Notes: generated by a model from the letters alone, not told the origin. A DNA stretch of 35,014 nucleotides from Dehalococcoidia bacterium (GCA_002710135.1 PAOY01000019.1:1-35014); one strand, 5' to 3'; positions 1 through 9,972 are shown, counted from the stretch's first letter. Program-made: numbers and translations.

Positions 1-419
1 GAAAATATACTATTTCAGGGAAAATTGATCTTCTTATTGAATTTGAGGATGGCTCTTATGGCATTTTTGATTGTAAAAATACTTCAGGTGATTCAGATAA
101 AAGCTGGATGTATCATACTCAATTAGCAGCTTATAAATATTGTTTTGAAAAAATGGGATTAGGTGAAGTATCTCAGATTGGTTTGATCTATCAGATTATT
201 GAAGGTTTTTATAAGTCTGATGACGGTACATCAAACTTTACAACTGAACAGAAATTCGTAAGTGTGACCCCCAAAATGGAACAATTCGAAAAGTTATTGT
301 CTTCAGTAATACAATGTTTAGAATCTGAAGTTACTCCTAACTCTAGTCCTAACTGCTCATTTTGTAAATTTGCAGAAAATTATAATGAGAATCTTAATTT
401 ATACTCTGAAGATTTCTAA
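1..419 (+). CDS. PD-(D/E)XK superfamily nuclease (RecB/Cas4-like fold), C-terminal part, truncated by window edge
   Basis: The frame is open from base 3, upstream of the listed ORF: KYTISGKIDLLIEFEDGSYGIFDCKNT...YHTQLAAYKYC. This fits the GxhD...hhDxK...QhxxY pattern of the PD-(D/E)XK core, followed by a C-terminal CSFC. Confidence 0.72.
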   Translation, partial: KYTISGKIDLLIEFEDGSYGIFDCKNTSGDSDKSWMYHTQLAAYKYCFEKMGLGEVSQIGLIYQIIEGFYKSDDGTSNFTTEQKFVSVTPKMEQFEKLLSSVIQCLESEVTPNSSPNCSFCKFAENYNENLNLYSEDF

Positions 420-1629
420 CAGATTTTTTAAAAATAAGAACATATAAAATAAATACAATACAGATTACAGGTCCAAGTCCAACTCCAACTCGGATATTTA
501 TAAATTCTCCTACTCCTCCAACCCATAATCCCCCTAAAACACCAAGACTTATATGTATTGCTAAAATCCCCATCACTCTCCCTCTAATATTCTCAGGAAC
601 TAAACTTTGAATTACAGCATATGTTGAAAGCATATAAAACCCGTTAGCAAAATGCCCTATAATTGCTAATGGAAAAATTAGTAAGATATTTGTTCCGGGA
701 ATTTTTTCTGGAATTATTCCTACTCCTACCATAGAAACAAGAATAATAAAAAAACTAAAAAAGGATGCTGAAAAAAGTATTTTTTTACCAAAGTTCGTAT
801 TTATATTCACTTTCCCTGCAGTTAGTAATCCAGAAAGAGCGCCTAGGCCTGCAGAAGAAAACATGAATCCTAATTCTTTAGGTGTTCCATTAAATAAATC
901 AATAAAAGCAGGAAGTGCTTGAATATATCCGAATATAAAGAAATTAGTAAGATATGTAAGAAGTATCAAAATATAGAAAATTTCATTCTTTATTATGAAA
1001 TTAAATCCTTCAAAAAAGAATTTTAAGTTATTTGAATTTTCTTGATTGCTTTTAGCATCAGGAAGAAAAAATGTAGAACTGCACATTACTAAATAACCTA
1101 AAGCTGATAATAGGATTCCTATAAATGAACCATAATATGATATTAAGAATCCTCCTATTGTAGGTACTACAACACTAGACCCTGCCATAGTAGCTCCGTT
1201 TAAAGAAACTCCAGACCTAAGATATTTTTCTGGAATTATTTTGGGGAAGTATGAATTTCTTGCAGGAAAATCAATCCCTAATAGTATGCCCAGTGCGATA
1301 GAGCAAACATAAACGTGAATCGGTTCAACCTTATTTGTGTAATCAAGATAACTCAATAATATAAGTATTAAAGAAATTGAAAATGACAACAAAGTTAAGA
1401 TTCTTTTTACATTATATTTGTCAGAAATTACACCTCCTAAAAAATTAAAAAACATTATTGGTATGGCTGTTGAAGCCGCCACAATTCCAAGACTCAAAGC
1501 AGAGCCTGTTAGTCGATAGATTAGTAGAGATATTGCTACAATTATCAGCCTGTGTCCAAACATAGCAAATAAAGAGCCAAACCAATAAGTTCTAAAGTCC
1601 TTAATTACTAAGGCTGAAAAAGGATTCAT
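394..1629 (-). CDS. MFS transporter (EntS/MFS_3-like exporter)
   Basis: 411 aa with many hydrophobic TM segments; N-terminus FRTYWFGSLFAMFG...GGVISDKYNVKRIL resembles MFS loop 2-3; C-terminal NIRGRVMGI motif. Confidence 0.85.
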   Translation of the reverse strand: MNPFSALVIKDFRTYWFGSLFAMFGHRLIIVAISLLIYRLTGSALSLGIVAASTAIPIMFFNFLGGVISDKYNVKRILTLLSFSISLILILLSYLDYTNKVEPIHVYVCSIALGILLGIDFPARNSYFPKIIPEKYLRSGVSLNGATMAGSSVVVPTIGGFLISYYGSFIGILLSALGYLVMCSSTFFLPDAKSNQENSNNLKFFFEGFNFIIKNEIFYILILLTYLTNFFIFGYIQALPAFIDLFNGTPKELGFMFSSAGLGALSGLLTAGKVNINTNFGKKILFSASFFSFFIILVSMVGVGIIPEKIPGTNILLIFPLAIIGHFANGFYMLSTYAVIQSLVPENIRGRVMGILAIHISLGVLGGLWVGGVGEFINIRVGVGLGPVICIVFILYVLIFKKSVRNLQSIN

Positions 1630-1640
1630 ACGTGTTTTTG

Positions 1641-3293
1641 CTAAGCTACGTATCCTCGTTTAGAAACAGGTGAAGTCTTCACATCAATTAATACAGTTTT
1701 ACCAGAAATATTTAATCCTTTTGCAGTTTCAAGCGCTGGAGCTAATTCAGATAATTTATTTACCTCAATACCATGAGCTCCAAATGATCTAGCAAAATCA
1801 GCATAATTTCCTGTCATAGTTCCTACACCAGATTTTTCTCTAGCAGTTGGGAAGTCTGAAGGCCCTCCAACTGGATATGTTGCCATAACTCCATTATTAA
1901 AAATAAGTGTTGTTATTCCTATTTTATTTCTAGTGGCAGTTTCAAAATCCATTCCTGACATCCCAAAAGCACCATCACCCATAACATTGATACAAAACTT
2001 GTCAGGATGTGCCATCTTTGCTCCAATGATAAGAGGAAGACCAAATCCTAAATGAGTTGTTTTACCCCATCCAATATAGCTACGCGGAGTAGTCGCTTTT
2101 ATGAATGCAACCATTTGTTCTCGCGGAGCACCAGCATCATGTGTAATAATACTATTCTCAAGATCTAAAACATTATTCATTTCTTGAACAATTCTATATG
2201 GACTTAGAGGCTCTTCGTCACTATTTAGAAAAGGCTCAAATTCTTCAGCAAACTCTTTTTTATATTTTGCAATTTCATTCCTTATGTTTGAGTCATCCAT
2301 TCTTGATGTTCCATAAAGTTCTTTTAGGTCTTCAATAAGTAAGTTTATAGTTTCTTTTGTGTCACCTATTAATGGAATTTCAACGGCTTCGTCTTTATTA
2401 ATATCATCAGGATTATCAACATTTTGAATGATTCTTTTTCCTGGAGGAATAGATTGAGCATATGGAGTCGCAGTCAAACTAGTTCCAAGTGCTAAAATAG
2501 TATCTGCACTATGCAAAAATTCTTTAGCAGCTAATGTAGTTGTTTGGGAACCTGCACCGATAGATAAATCATGTCGTTCATCAAATGCTGATTTTCCTGG
2601 CATACTTGTGTAAACAGGAACAGACAGTAGTTCAGCTAGTTCTTTTAATTCATTAGTGGCTTCTGCCATTAGTACTCCTTGACCAGCCCAAATCATTAAG
2701 TTTTTGGAGTCATGAATTAAGTTTGCTGCATCTTGAATAGCTTCAACTGATGGTCTATATGTGTATCTTTTAGGTGATTGATAAGAATTTATAATTCCTT
2801 CTGGGACTTCATTCCCGCACACATCTTTAGTCATTTCTACAACTACTGGGCCTGGCTTTCCGTTTCTCAAGTGATGAAAAGCTCTTCTCATTATTGTAGG
2901 AATATCTTCGACCCTTAGAATTGATTCAGCATATTTTGACATAGGTTCGTACATTTTACTTGCCCAGAAATTAGGTTTAGTTTGGATACTACTTATAGGA
3001 TAACCTGCAGGCATAACTAGTACAGGTATATTGTCAGCGTATGCTTGGCTAAGTGCACCCATAGAATTTTCAGCACCAGCAGCATCTTGCATCACAAATA
3101 CTCCGAATTTCTTCCTATCATTTGTTCTAGAGTATCCATCAGCAGCCATCATAGCTCCTCTTTCATGTCTAAAAGCTACTATTCTAATATCTTCTTTAGC
3201 AGCAGCTTCAATTAAAGGGTTACTTGGGTAGCAAGCAATCCATTCTACGCCTTCAGCCTTAAGAGTTTTTGCAATTAGCTCGAATCCATTCAT
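1641..3293 (-). CDS. Thiamine pyrophosphate-dependent enzyme, acetolactate synthase large subunit-like
   Basis: 550 aa; catalytic Glu in RHERGAMMAADGYSR; TPP/Mg motif GDGAFGMSGMDFETATRNKIGITTLIFNN. Confidence 0.88.
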   Translation of the reverse strand: MNGFELIAKTLKAEGVEWIACYPSNPLIEAAAKEDIRIVAFRHERGAMMAADGYSRTNDRKKFGVFVMQDAAGAENSMGALSQAYADNIPVLVMPAGYPISSIQTKPNFWASKMYEPMSKYAESILRVEDIPTIMRRAFHHLRNGKPGPVVVEMTKDVCGNEVPEGIINSYQSPKRYTYRPSVEAIQDAANLIHDSKNLMIWAGQGVLMAEATNELKELAELLSVPVYTSMPGKSAFDERHDLSIGAGSQTTTLAAKEFLHSADTILALGTSLTATPYAQSIPPGKRIIQNVDNPDDINKDEAVEIPLIGDTKETINLLIEDLKELYGTSRMDDSNIRNEIAKYKKEFAEEFEPFLNSDEEPLSPYRIVQEMNNVLDLENSIITHDAGAPREQMVAFIKATTPRSYIGWGKTTHLGFGLPLIIGAKMAHPDKFCINVMGDGAFGMSGMDFETATRNKIGITTLIFNNGVMATYPVGGPSDFPTAREKSGVGTMTGNYADFARSFGAHGIEVNKLSELAPALETAKGLNISGKTVLIDVKTSPVSKRGYVA

Positions 3294-3343
3294 TTTTATT
3301 ACTCCAAATTAGTTTTTATTTACTATTGTTATTTTTATCACTA

Positions 3344-4993
3344 TCATAAGTTTCCATCAATCATTAATTCGATTAGTCTAGGGCTTTTTGAATTAATCGC
3401 TTTTGTGATTTCTGCATTAATTTCATTAGGATCAGTTATTCTTACTGCTTCTAATCCCATAGATTTTGCGATTTCAGTATGATTTAATACCATTGGGAAA
3501 TCCATATATGGATAATCACCAGAAGTTTCAATTTCCTCTCTTATTTTTTTTCTGTAGTAGTCTATGTTAACTTTCAAAATTCTATAAGATTGATTGTTTA
3601 AGATTATAAAAACGCAAGGGATTTTATCGTTTGCTGCTGTCCAATAGCCTTGAACAGTCATCATCGCCGAACCATCACCAATAATTCCTACAACTTTTTT
3701 TTCTGGAGAAGCACATTGAGCTCCTAATGTTGCTCCAACTCCCCATCCAATTGATCCACCTCTACCTGAAACCATTTGATCTGATCTTTCAAATTTTATG
3801 TGTTCCATTAATGCGCCTCTATGACTTATAGCATCATTCACTATGAGTGCATCTTTTGGGATAGATTTTGATAGTTCAAACATTGCTCTATCTGGTGACA
3901 TAAGATCATTATTCCAATTTTTTTCGGCAGCTTCTTTTGAAGCTTGGTCATTTTTATTCTTGATTTTTGATATTTCTTCTATTCTTTTGTCTATATTTTC
4001 TATTTTTGAATAATCTATGGATTTCAATAGTTGATTTAGAATAACCTTAAGATCCCCTAGCCCCGTTATTTTTGTAGGTTGTCTATTACCTTGTGTATTC
4101 GGTTTAGAATCAAGATGTATCAAATCAGTTTTATCTGAAATTAATATATCCCCTTCATAAAACCAGTCTGAAAAAAGATCAGCTCCTGCTGAAATAATTA
4201 AGTCCGAATCATTCAATAATGATCTCTGTTGTTCGCTTCTTATTGAATGAAATCCAACCATCTGAGGGTGATTAGTTGGAAATGGAATATTTGAACCTTC
4301 AATAAATACCATCATCCCTAATTTTTCTGCTATTTGTACAGCTTCGTCTAAAGCATTATCTTCTGCAACTCTATCTCCAACTATAAGTACAGGATAAGAA
4401 GATTTTTCAATAGACTTACTAATTTCATTGATAGAATTATCATCTAATCCACCGTAAACAGGGATTGATGAAGAATGGATTTCCATGTCTGCTTCTCCAT
4501 CCAAAGCATTTGAAGAAAATGCAACAAAAACGGGTCCCTTTGGATGAGTATTAGCTTCTGTAAATGCTTTCCTCATAACTGCAGGGACTTGATCAGGAAG
4601 AACAACTTGAGTGCTCCATTTTGTAAAAGGTTTTGCTAATTCTACTAAATCTCTATTTCTTAGATTTCTTACATCATATGTTGCTGAAGTTACGACCATA
4701 GGTGTTCCTGTTGTATATGCGTCATTCATTAGACTAAATCCATTAACTAGTCCAGAGTCAATGTGAAGACTAAGAAAAGAAGCTTTATTATTAACTCTAG
4801 CGTCAGCTTCAGCCATCCCTGTTGCAACGCCTTCTTGAAGTGTTAGCAAATATCTTAGTTCTTTATGCCTAACAATTTCTTCCATAATTGGACCTTCACT
4901 TGTGCCTGGGTTCCCATACACATTAGTGATTCCTTCAGCTTTTATACATTCCATTAATGCTTTTTTACCAGTCATCTTCATAGTTTTCACCAA
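3344..4993 (-). CDS. Thiamine pyrophosphate-dependent enzyme, benzoylformate decarboxylase/acetolactate synthase-like
   Basis: 549 aa; YGNPGTSEGPIMEEI N-terminus, catalytic Glu in LQEGVATGMAEADAR, TPP motif GDGSAMMTVQGYWTAANDKIPCVFIILNN. Confidence 0.88.
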   Translation of the reverse strand: MVKTMKMTGKKALMECIKAEGITNVYGNPGTSEGPIMEEIVRHKELRYLLTLQEGVATGMAEADARVNNKASFLSLHIDSGLVNGFSLMNDAYTTGTPMVVTSATYDVRNLRNRDLVELAKPFTKWSTQVVLPDQVPAVMRKAFTEANTHPKGPVFVAFSSNALDGEADMEIHSSSIPVYGGLDDNSINEISKSIEKSSYPVLIVGDRVAEDNALDEAVQIAEKLGMMVFIEGSNIPFPTNHPQMVGFHSIRSEQQRSLLNDSDLIISAGADLFSDWFYEGDILISDKTDLIHLDSKPNTQGNRQPTKITGLGDLKVILNQLLKSIDYSKIENIDKRIEEISKIKNKNDQASKEAAEKNWNNDLMSPDRAMFELSKSIPKDALIVNDAISHRGALMEHIKFERSDQMVSGRGGSIGWGVGATLGAQCASPEKKVVGIIGDGSAMMTVQGYWTAANDKIPCVFIILNNQSYRILKVNIDYYRKKIREEIETSGDYPYMDFPMVLNHTEIAKSMGLEAVRITDPNEINAEITKAINSKSPRLIELMIDGNL

Positions 4994-5068
4994 TTTCGAG
5001 ATTAAATATTTTTAAATTCCTACTTAGTTTACTTATATCTATTCCATAGTCCATAAATATTGAGTATA

Positions 5069-5074
5069 TATAAT
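5069..5074 (+). promoter_or_regulatory. Candidate -10 element (TATAAT) for the enolase-superfamily operon
   Basis: Exact TATAAT in the 151-bp divergent region 4994-5144. No convincing -35. Confidence 0.25.
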
Positions 5075-5144
5075 GCTATATTCAATTTAAATAATTGTTT
5101 TAATAAATTTATAGTAGAAAAATAAATCTATTTTTGGAGGGAAT

Positions 5145-6272
5145 ATGAAAATAACAGATATTAAAATAAATCTAATCGATGGTGCAAATACAAAAGATGC
5201 TAAGCAATTTGTTGGAGGGAACTCTAAGGTTATATTGAGAATTGATACTGACGAAGGTATATATGGGCTTTCAGAAGGTGGAAGAAACTATAATCTTTAC
5301 AAAGCTTACCTAGATGAAGTAATTAAGCCTCTTCTGATTGGAATTGATCCAAGAAATCCAAAGATGATTTGGGAAATGCTAACTCATGGAACAGGGGAGG
5401 GCTTAGCAACAAAAGTTATGCCTCAGGTTGTAGGAACAATAGATGTTGCCCTTTGGGATTTAGCTGGAAAAGCTGCAGGATTACCAGTTTATCAACTTCT
5501 AGGAGGAGCTGCTAGAACAGAGATACCTTTGTATTGGAGTAGAGGAAGTGGTTGGAGGAAAACTCCTGATGAAATGTTAGAAGATGTCAAATTAGGTTAC
5601 GAAAAAGGCTACAAAGCATTTAAGATAAGAATGGACTGGAGGTCTTTTAGACAAGATTCTGACCCTAAAAAAGATTTTAGTTTATTTAAGAAATGTAGGG
5701 AATTTCTTCCTGATGATATAGACCTTAGTTTTGATGCAAACTGTGGTTATTCTGTGCCTACAGCCATTGAACAGGGTAAAAGATTTCAAGATCTTGGCAT
5801 AGCCCATTTTGAAGAACCTCTTCCTGAATATGACTATCAAGGATTAAGGCAAGTTGTTGATGCTCTTGAATGCTCTGTTTCTACTGGTGAGCAAGAACCA
5901 AATCCCTATAGATTTAGAGATTTAATGGACATAGGGAACCCAGATATACTCCAACCAGATATATTAAATATTGGTGGAATAACAGGATTAGTGAAAGTTT
6001 ATGAAATGGCTATGGCTAGAAATAAAATAATCATGCCACATTGCCCTCAAGCAGGATTAAACTTAATTGGTAGTCTTCATGCATATGCAACAGTGACAAA
6101 TGCCGTTAGGCCTCATGAATTTTCAGAGGAATTTACAGGTCCTGTTGAAAACATTGCTAGGCTTTTCAAGGAACCAATTGTTCCTGAAAATGGCAGAATA
6201 GTATTGTCAGATAAGCCTGGTTTAGGTTTAGAATATGATGAAAATGAATTAAATAAAGTAATAAGAATATAG
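5145..6272 (+). CDS. Enolase superfamily, mandelate racemase/muconate lactonizing enzyme-like (probable sugar-acid dehydratase)
   Basis: 375 aa; FKIRMDW (KxR), FDANCGY, HFEEPLPEYD, STGEQE, QPDILNIGGITG and MPHC match the MR-subgroup metal-binding and catalytic positions. SD GGAGG upstream of ATG. Confidence 0.88.
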   Translation: MKITDIKINLIDGANTKDAKQFVGGNSKVILRIDTDEGIYGLSEGGRNYNLYKAYLDEVIKPLLIGIDPRNPKMIWEMLTHGTGEGLATKVMPQVVGTIDVALWDLAGKAAGLPVYQLLGGAARTEIPLYWSRGSGWRKTPDEMLEDVKLGYEKGYKAFKIRMDWRSFRQDSDPKKDFSLFKKCREFLPDDIDLSFDANCGYSVPTAIEQGKRFQDLGIAHFEEPLPEYDYQGLRQVVDALECSVSTGEQEPNPYRFRDLMDIGNPDILQPDILNIGGITGLVKVYEMAMARNKIIMPHCPQAGLNLIGSLHAYATVTNAVRPHEFSEEFTGPVENIARLFKEPIVPENGRIVLSDKPGLGLEYDENELNKVIRI

Positions 6273-6281
6273 GAGTTTATA

Positions 6282-7037
6282 ATGAAAGATCTAAAAAAAA
6301 TGATTGCATCTGGGGAACAGGTTATTGGCGGAGCAATAATGTACGGTGCTGGAAAAGAAGACATAGAAAAATTACTTGATTATTATGACTATGATTTTAT
6401 TTCAGTTGATGGTCAGCATTCTCCAACTAATGAGGATTATTTATTGAGAATATGTGAAGCGTCTCATGAATTAGGCAAACCAATTCACTACAGAATGGAT
6501 CATCGAAGAAACGCATATATGATTGGAAATCTGTTAGATCATGGTCCAACAATAATTGAAGTCCCTCAATCAGAAGAACTTCATTTAGTAAGAGAAGCAA
6601 GAGATTACTTCTACTATAGGCCTGAAGGTGTAAGAAGTTGGGGAGGACCAGGCAGACCACCAGAGGGTCTTGATGAAGTAAACCAACATACTTATCCTGC
6701 TTGGTGGAATAAAACAGGTGTTTTAATGATTCAGGTTGAAACTCTTAACGCTATAAATAACATCCCTGATTTTTCTATGGATGGAGTAGATTGTTTTTCT
6801 TGGGGACCTGCAGACTTGAGTATTGATAGAGCTGCTCATCCTGAACATCCTTTTGCAAAGACAGATGATACTGCTATTGAACACGCTGTAAAACTTTCTA
6901 AAGAAAATGGTAAACAACTTTGTATAAGATCATATGATAGAACATTGAGAAATAGATATTTCGATATGGGAGCAACAATCTTAATGGAAGTACAATCACT
7001 GGATGGGCAACTTGATAAGAATCTCCCATTTGGGTAA
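6282..7037 (+). CDS. HpcH/HpaI aldolase/citrate lyase family protein (2-keto-3-deoxy sugar acid aldolase-like)
   Basis: 251 aa; VDGQHSP (catalytic His region), MIQVET and VDCFSWGPADLS metal-ligand motifs; GVRSWGGPGRP. Confidence 0.85.
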   Translation: MKDLKKMIASGEQVIGGAIMYGAGKEDIEKLLDYYDYDFISVDGQHSPTNEDYLLRICEASHELGKPIHYRMDHRRNAYMIGNLLDHGPTIIEVPQSEELHLVREARDYFYYRPEGVRSWGGPGRPPEGLDEVNQHTYPAWWNKTGVLMIQVETLNAINNIPDFSMDGVDCFSWGPADLSIDRAAHPEHPFAKTDDTAIEHAVKLSKENGKQLCIRSYDRTLRNRYFDMGATILMEVQSLDGQLDKNLPFG

Positions 7038-8275
7038 TGACAAAACCTAAAAAATTTTTTTTTGGATGGTGGATTGTAATAAGTGCTGCTCTACAAAATG
7101 GACTTGGGGGCAGCATTCATTGGCAGGGATTTACAGTTTTATTTCTACCTATTTCACAAACATTTGGAATTTCTTCAGCTCAGACTTCATTACTTTTTGC
7201 ACTTGCTCGCGCTGAAAATGGATTGATGGGTCCATTTACAGGTTGGTTAATGGATAAATTCGGTCCTAGGCCTCTCGCGATTGGTGGTACTGCAATGGCT
7301 GGGATAGGATATATTTTGCTTGCTCGTGTAGATAACTATACACAATTCTTAATAGTATATGTCGTAATAATCTCTATTGGTGCCACAACTAGTTTTATGC
7401 AAACGGCATTCGTTGCATTGAATAATTGGTTTATAAAAAAACGAGGTTTAGTTATGAGTATTAACTCTGCTTCTTTCAGATTAGGCTCGGCAATTCTTGT
7501 ACCTACTTTTTCATATATTGTTTATGCTTGGGGTTGGCAAAATGCAGTTTTATTATTAGGTATTTTTTTATTAGTTTTTATTACTCCATTAGGAATTTTG
7601 TACAGACGAACTCCAGAATCAATGGGTTTAAGACCTGATGGTGAAGTTGATGAAATAATAGAGGATGGTTCTAAAAGTTATGATAATTCAGGTTATACAT
7701 GGAAAGAGGCCATAAGAACGTCAGCTTTCTGGTTCCTAACAATTGCAACTGCTTTACGTTTATCAATACATGGGGCAATCTTTGTGCATATGATCCCTAT
7801 TCTTGTGTGGAAAGGGATATCAGCTGAAACTGCAGCTTGGTATGTAGGTTTTTTAGCACTTGCAGGCGTACCAGTAATTTTAATAATGGGTAAGTTAAGC
7901 GATATGTTTGGAAGACCTAAAATGTTAGCATTGTGCTACTCAGCATCTGCCTTATCATTAGTCTTGGTGAATTTATCAAACAACTCTATTTACCTCTTAC
8001 TTTCTCTTTTGTTATTGGTTGGTTCTGAGGCTGGATCAGGATTAAATTGGTCATTAGTAGGTGATTTATTTGGGAGAAAAAACTATGGTGTAATTAGAGG
8101 TTTGTTGGGTCCATTTTATAACGCTGCATTAGTAGTTACTCCAGTCTCAGCAGGATATATATATGATGTTACTAATTCATATGAGATTGTTTTATATATA
8201 GGTTCAATTATTTTTTTGATTTCATCTTTTACTTTCTTATATGTTGGTATTTTAGGTAAAAAACTTAAAACATAA
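7037..8275 (+). CDS. MFS transporter (monocarboxylate/oxalate:formate antiporter-like)
   Basis: 412 aa; FFGWWIVISAALQNGLGGSIHWQGFTVLFLPISQTFGIS N-terminus, GPFTGWLMDKFGPRPL loop, about 12 TM segments. Start overlaps the preceding stop. Confidence 0.87.
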   Translation: MTKPKKFFFGWWIVISAALQNGLGGSIHWQGFTVLFLPISQTFGISSAQTSLLFALARAENGLMGPFTGWLMDKFGPRPLAIGGTAMAGIGYILLARVDNYTQFLIVYVVIISIGATTSFMQTAFVALNNWFIKKRGLVMSINSASFRLGSAILVPTFSYIVYAWGWQNAVLLLGIFLLVFITPLGILYRRTPESMGLRPDGEVDEIIEDGSKSYDNSGYTWKEAIRTSAFWFLTIATALRLSIHGAIFVHMIPILVWKGISAETAAWYVGFLALAGVPVILIMGKLSDMFGRPKMLALCYSASALSLVLVNLSNNSIYLLLSLLLLVGSEAGSGLNWSLVGDLFGRKNYGVIRGLLGPFYNAALVVTPVSAGYIYDVTNSYEIVLYIGSIIFLISSFTFLYVGILGKKLKT

Positions 8276-8358
8276 TAAATTTTGTATCATTTTTATGTCT
8301 CATTCATTGAATTTATAAACTATAATAATATTTTAGTAATTTACAAGAAAGAAAAATA

Positions 8359-8568
8359 TTGACTGCTTTACCTAAGAAGAAACATACTAGAGCTAGAAGA
8401 GGCAATAAGAGATCTCACAAAGGATTAACCAAAATTAACGGTTTTGCTTGTTCTATATGTGGAGCTCCTAGAATACCCCATGCTGCATGTAAGGCTTGTG
8501 GTGAATATAACGGAAAGAATTTTAATTCTAAATCTGAAGAGCCCGTTGAAGAAACTTCTCAATCCTAG
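8359..8568 (+). CDS. rpmF: 50S ribosomal protein L32
   Basis: 69 aa: ALPKKKHTRARRGNKRSHKGL...CSICGAPRIPHAACKACGEYNGK (zinc-ribbon L32p). Start codon is TTG at 8359. Confidence 0.95.
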   Translation: MTALPKKKHTRARRGNKRSHKGLTKINGFACSICGAPRIPHAACKACGEYNGKNFNSKSEEPVEETSQS

Positions 8569-9962
8569 TCTAACTCTCTTACCTCTTTAACCATTCCTTC
8601 TATTGAATCTTTTGCATCTCCGAAGAGCATATTTGTTTTATCTAGAAAAAATAATTCGTTTTGAACTCCTGAAAATCCTGAGGCCATTGATCTTTTAAGT
8701 ACAATAACAGATTTTGCTTTATCTACATTTAATATTGGCATACCATAAATTGGTGAGCTCTTATCTGTTCTAGCATTAGGATTGGTAACATCATTTGCTC
8801 CAACAACTACAGCAACATCTGTTCTGTCAAATTCATTGTTAATCTCTTCTAAATCTTTAAGTTCATCGTAGGGAACATTTGCTTCAGCTAACAATACATT
8901 CATGTGTCCAGGCATACGGCCAGCAACTGGATGAATAGCGAACTTAACTGATACACCTTTATCCTTAAGTAATGTTGATAATTCATTGATTTGATGTTGA
9001 GCTTGAGCTACAGCTAATCCATATCCTGGAACAAAAATCACACTCTCTGCATATCCTAAAATCATAGCAGCGTCTTCTGCGGTTAACGATGTCACTGGTC
9101 TCGTTTCCTCTTCTCCGGAAGAACTTGAACCTTCTTCTGATCCAAATCCGCCTAGCATAACATTCAAAAGAGATCTGTTCATTGCTTTAGTCATTATTCT
9201 AGTAAGAATTAATCCAGAAGCACCAACTAGAGAACCTGAAATTATTAGCACAGGGTTTCCTAAAACAAAACCTGCCCCAGCTCCTGCAATTCCAGAATAA
9301 GAATTCAATAATGCTACAACTACTGGCATATCTGCTCCACCAATTGGAATAACGATTAATATCCCTAGAATTAGAGATATCCCTACCAAGAGATATAAAT
9401 AATTAACATCTGATAATTCTGGGATTGATAATAAAATCCCTAATGCCAAAACAGCTAATATAAGTAGAACATTTAGATAATTTCTTAGAGGCAAAAGTAT
9501 AGGCTTTGTGGTTAGAATTTCTTGAAGTTTTCCAAAAGCAATAAAGGAACCTGTAAATGTAACTGACCCGACAATTGTTGCAAATGCTACTGATGCTAGT
9601 ACAAATGCAGAATGATCAGCAGAATTTCTAAATATAACTTCATACATTGCAACGATACCACTTGCAGCACCACCAAATGCATTAAAGACAGCGACAAGTT
9701 GAGGCATAGCAGTCATTTGAACATATTTAGATAAAATTACTCCAATAAATGAACCGATAATTAGTCCTATAATGATCCATTGTATATTTGTGTCAGTGTA
9801 TTTTAATGCAGTTACAATAATCGCAATAAGCATTGCTATAGATGAAAGCCTGTTTCCGTTTCTGGCAGTAGCAGGAGATGCTAATCTTTTAATACCTAAT
9901 ATGAACATAGATGCAGATATAAGATAGAGAATATTTTCTATATTTGATGATATTTCTAACAA
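8565..9962 (-). CDS. pntB: NAD(P) transhydrogenase subunit beta
   Basis: TM domain then GYGLAVAQAQHQINEL...FAIHPVAGRMPGHMNVLLAEANVPY...VGANDVTNP. The listed ORF starts at 10001, but a TTG at 9962 preceded by TAAGGAG with 6-nt spacing is the better start, giving MLEISSNIENILYLISASMF. Confidence 0.93.
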   Translation of the reverse strand: MLEISSNIENILYLISASMFILGIKRLASPATARNGNRLSSIAMLIAIIVTALKYTDTNIQWIIIGLIIGSFIGVILSKYVQMTAMPQLVAVFNAFGGAASGIVAMYEVIFRNSADHSAFVLASVAFATIVGSVTFTGSFIAFGKLQEILTTKPILLPLRNYLNVLLILAVLALGILLSIPELSDVNYLYLLVGISLILGILIVIPIGGADMPVVVALLNSYSGIAGAGAGFVLGNPVLIISGSLVGASGLILTRIMTKAMNRSLLNVMLGGFGSEEGSSSSGEEETRPVTSLTAEDAAMILGYAESVIFVPGYGLAVAQAQHQINELSTLLKDKGVSVKFAIHPVAGRMPGHMNVLLAEANVPYDELKDLEEINNEFDRTDVAVVVGANDVTNPNARTDKSSPIYGMPILNVDKAKSVIVLKRSMASGFSGVQNELFFLDKTNMLFGDAKDSIEGMVKEVRELD

Positions 9963-9972
9963 AAAAATCTCC

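Noticed and set aside
3031-7116. ORFs 3031-3231 +, 6113-6364 -, 6427-6660 -, 6723-6917 -, 6898-7116 -
   Set aside because: All antisense to well-supported catabolic-locus CDSs; no motifs.
8565-9962. Ser/Glu-rich linker GSEEGSSSSGEEETRP in PntB
   Set aside because: It lies at the membrane/NADP-domain boundary, where a flexible linker is expected in PntB proteins.
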